Assembly: GCA_028715585.1 (NCBI GenBank)
Contig: JAQURN010000070.1
Coordinates: 1-6,942 of the forward strand
From: Actinomycetota bacterium
GTDB taxonomy: Bacteria > Actinomycetota > Geothermincolia > Fen-727 > JAQURN01
Length of the DNA: 6,942 nucleotides
Direction of reading: 5' to 3'
Shown: piece after piece, positions 6,634-6,942 of the stretch
Layout of the letters: each line of letters starts with the position of its first letter
Position numbering within the stretch: the stretch's first letter is position 1
The notes under the pieces: generated by a model
Database searches by the model: none
Seen by the model: the letters and a program-made list of their open reading frames with translations, nothing else
What the model was told of the DNA's origin: nothing
Translations under genes and position numbers: made by a program

Positions 6634-6942
6634 ATGGAACCAAGGAAAAAGGGGATAGCCAAACGCGATTCGGTTCCTATAATAGTGGTCCTATTTCACA
6701 GGGAAAAGGAGACCCGCCAGATGTTCAAGCAGCTTGAAAAGGTAACTGGCAATTACTCGCTCATAATAGTGAACAACGGGTTTGATGACCGAGATTTCCT
6801 CGAGAGCCTGAATACCGAGCACTACATCGAAAACGAGGTCAATGTGGGGACAATAAAGGCAATAAACCAGGGTCTCGATGTTGCCGAAGGCAAGTATATC
6901 GCGGTTCTCCATGCCGACCTGCTGATATTCGAAGAGGGATGG
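6634..6942 (+). CDS. Glycosyltransferase, GT2-like, N-terminal part (runs off the window)
   Basis: An open frame of 103 codons from ATG 6634 to the window edge, preceded by GCGAGGA about seven bases upstream. The pattern is that of a family-2 (GT-A fold) glycosyltransferase: first strand PIIVVLFHR (15-23), second strand SLIIVNNG (42-49), then NVGTIKAINQGL (70-81), the segment AEGKYIAVLHADLLIF (84-99) at the position of the DXD sugar-nucleotide site, and GW (102-103) that matches a common GT2 'gW' motif. The metal-binding motif reads HAD, with one Asp. A typical role would be moving a sugar from a nucleotide sugar to an envelope glycan, lipid or protein in the cytoplasm. Acceptor and donor cannot be inferred, and the C-terminal part lies outside. 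It is divergent from the lipid-kinase operon. Confidence 0.82.
   Translation, partial: MEPRKKGIAKRDSVPIIVVLFHREKETRQMFKQLEKVTGNYSLIIVNNGFDDRDFLESLNTEHYIENEVNVGTIKAINQGLDVAEGKYIAVLHADLLIFEEGW

Overview
The window comes from a bacterial chromosome, probably an uncultivated lineage that I cannot place with confidence. The best evidence for Bacteria is a tRNA-Gly(CCC) gene with a T discriminator base and an encoded CCA end, a bacterial rather than archaeal layout, and Shine-Dalgarno-like sequences before most genes. Base composition looks balanced to slightly GC-rich, and arginine is often coded by AGA/AGG. No insertion sequence, CRISPR array, integrase or phage gene is visible.

Layout. Positions 1-2122 hold a plus-strand operon: the last codons of an unidentified upstream gene, a TrkH/KtrB-type potassium-uptake membrane subunit, and a small membrane-anchored protein with a probable OB-fold. 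Each junction is a 4-base ATGA stop/start overlap. Positions 2123-2598 carry no protein gene. They hold about 235 bases of unexplained sequence, the minus-strand tRNA-Gly, and a spacer shared by the tRNA promoter and the next gene. Positions 2599-3780 encode an orphan response regulator (REC, GAF-like domain, coiled coil ending in a DHp/H-box-like helix) with no kinase ATPase domain. It converges with a minus-strand operon (6535 down to 3801) of two tandem paralogous diacylglycerol/sphingosine-kinase-type lipid kinases followed by a DedA/VTT-family membrane protein. Diverging from that operon at the right edge is the start of a GT2-like glycosyltransferase, cut off by the window end.

How the genes may work together. 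The left operon points to potassium uptake and ion homeostasis. The right operon points to membrane-lipid handling: lipid kinases that phosphorylate diacylglycerol or a related lipid, next to a putative lipid flippase/scramblase and a glycosyltransferase, which would suit lipid recycling or envelope-glycan assembly. The points most worth a second look are the DedA protein, where an arginine important in E. coli homologues is glycine; the lipid-kinase duplication beside DedA; the kinase-less REC-GAF-H-box protein; and the OB-fold protein translationally coupled to TrkH. I found no clearly new defence or mobile system. Most of the window reads as housekeeping or envelope chromosome.
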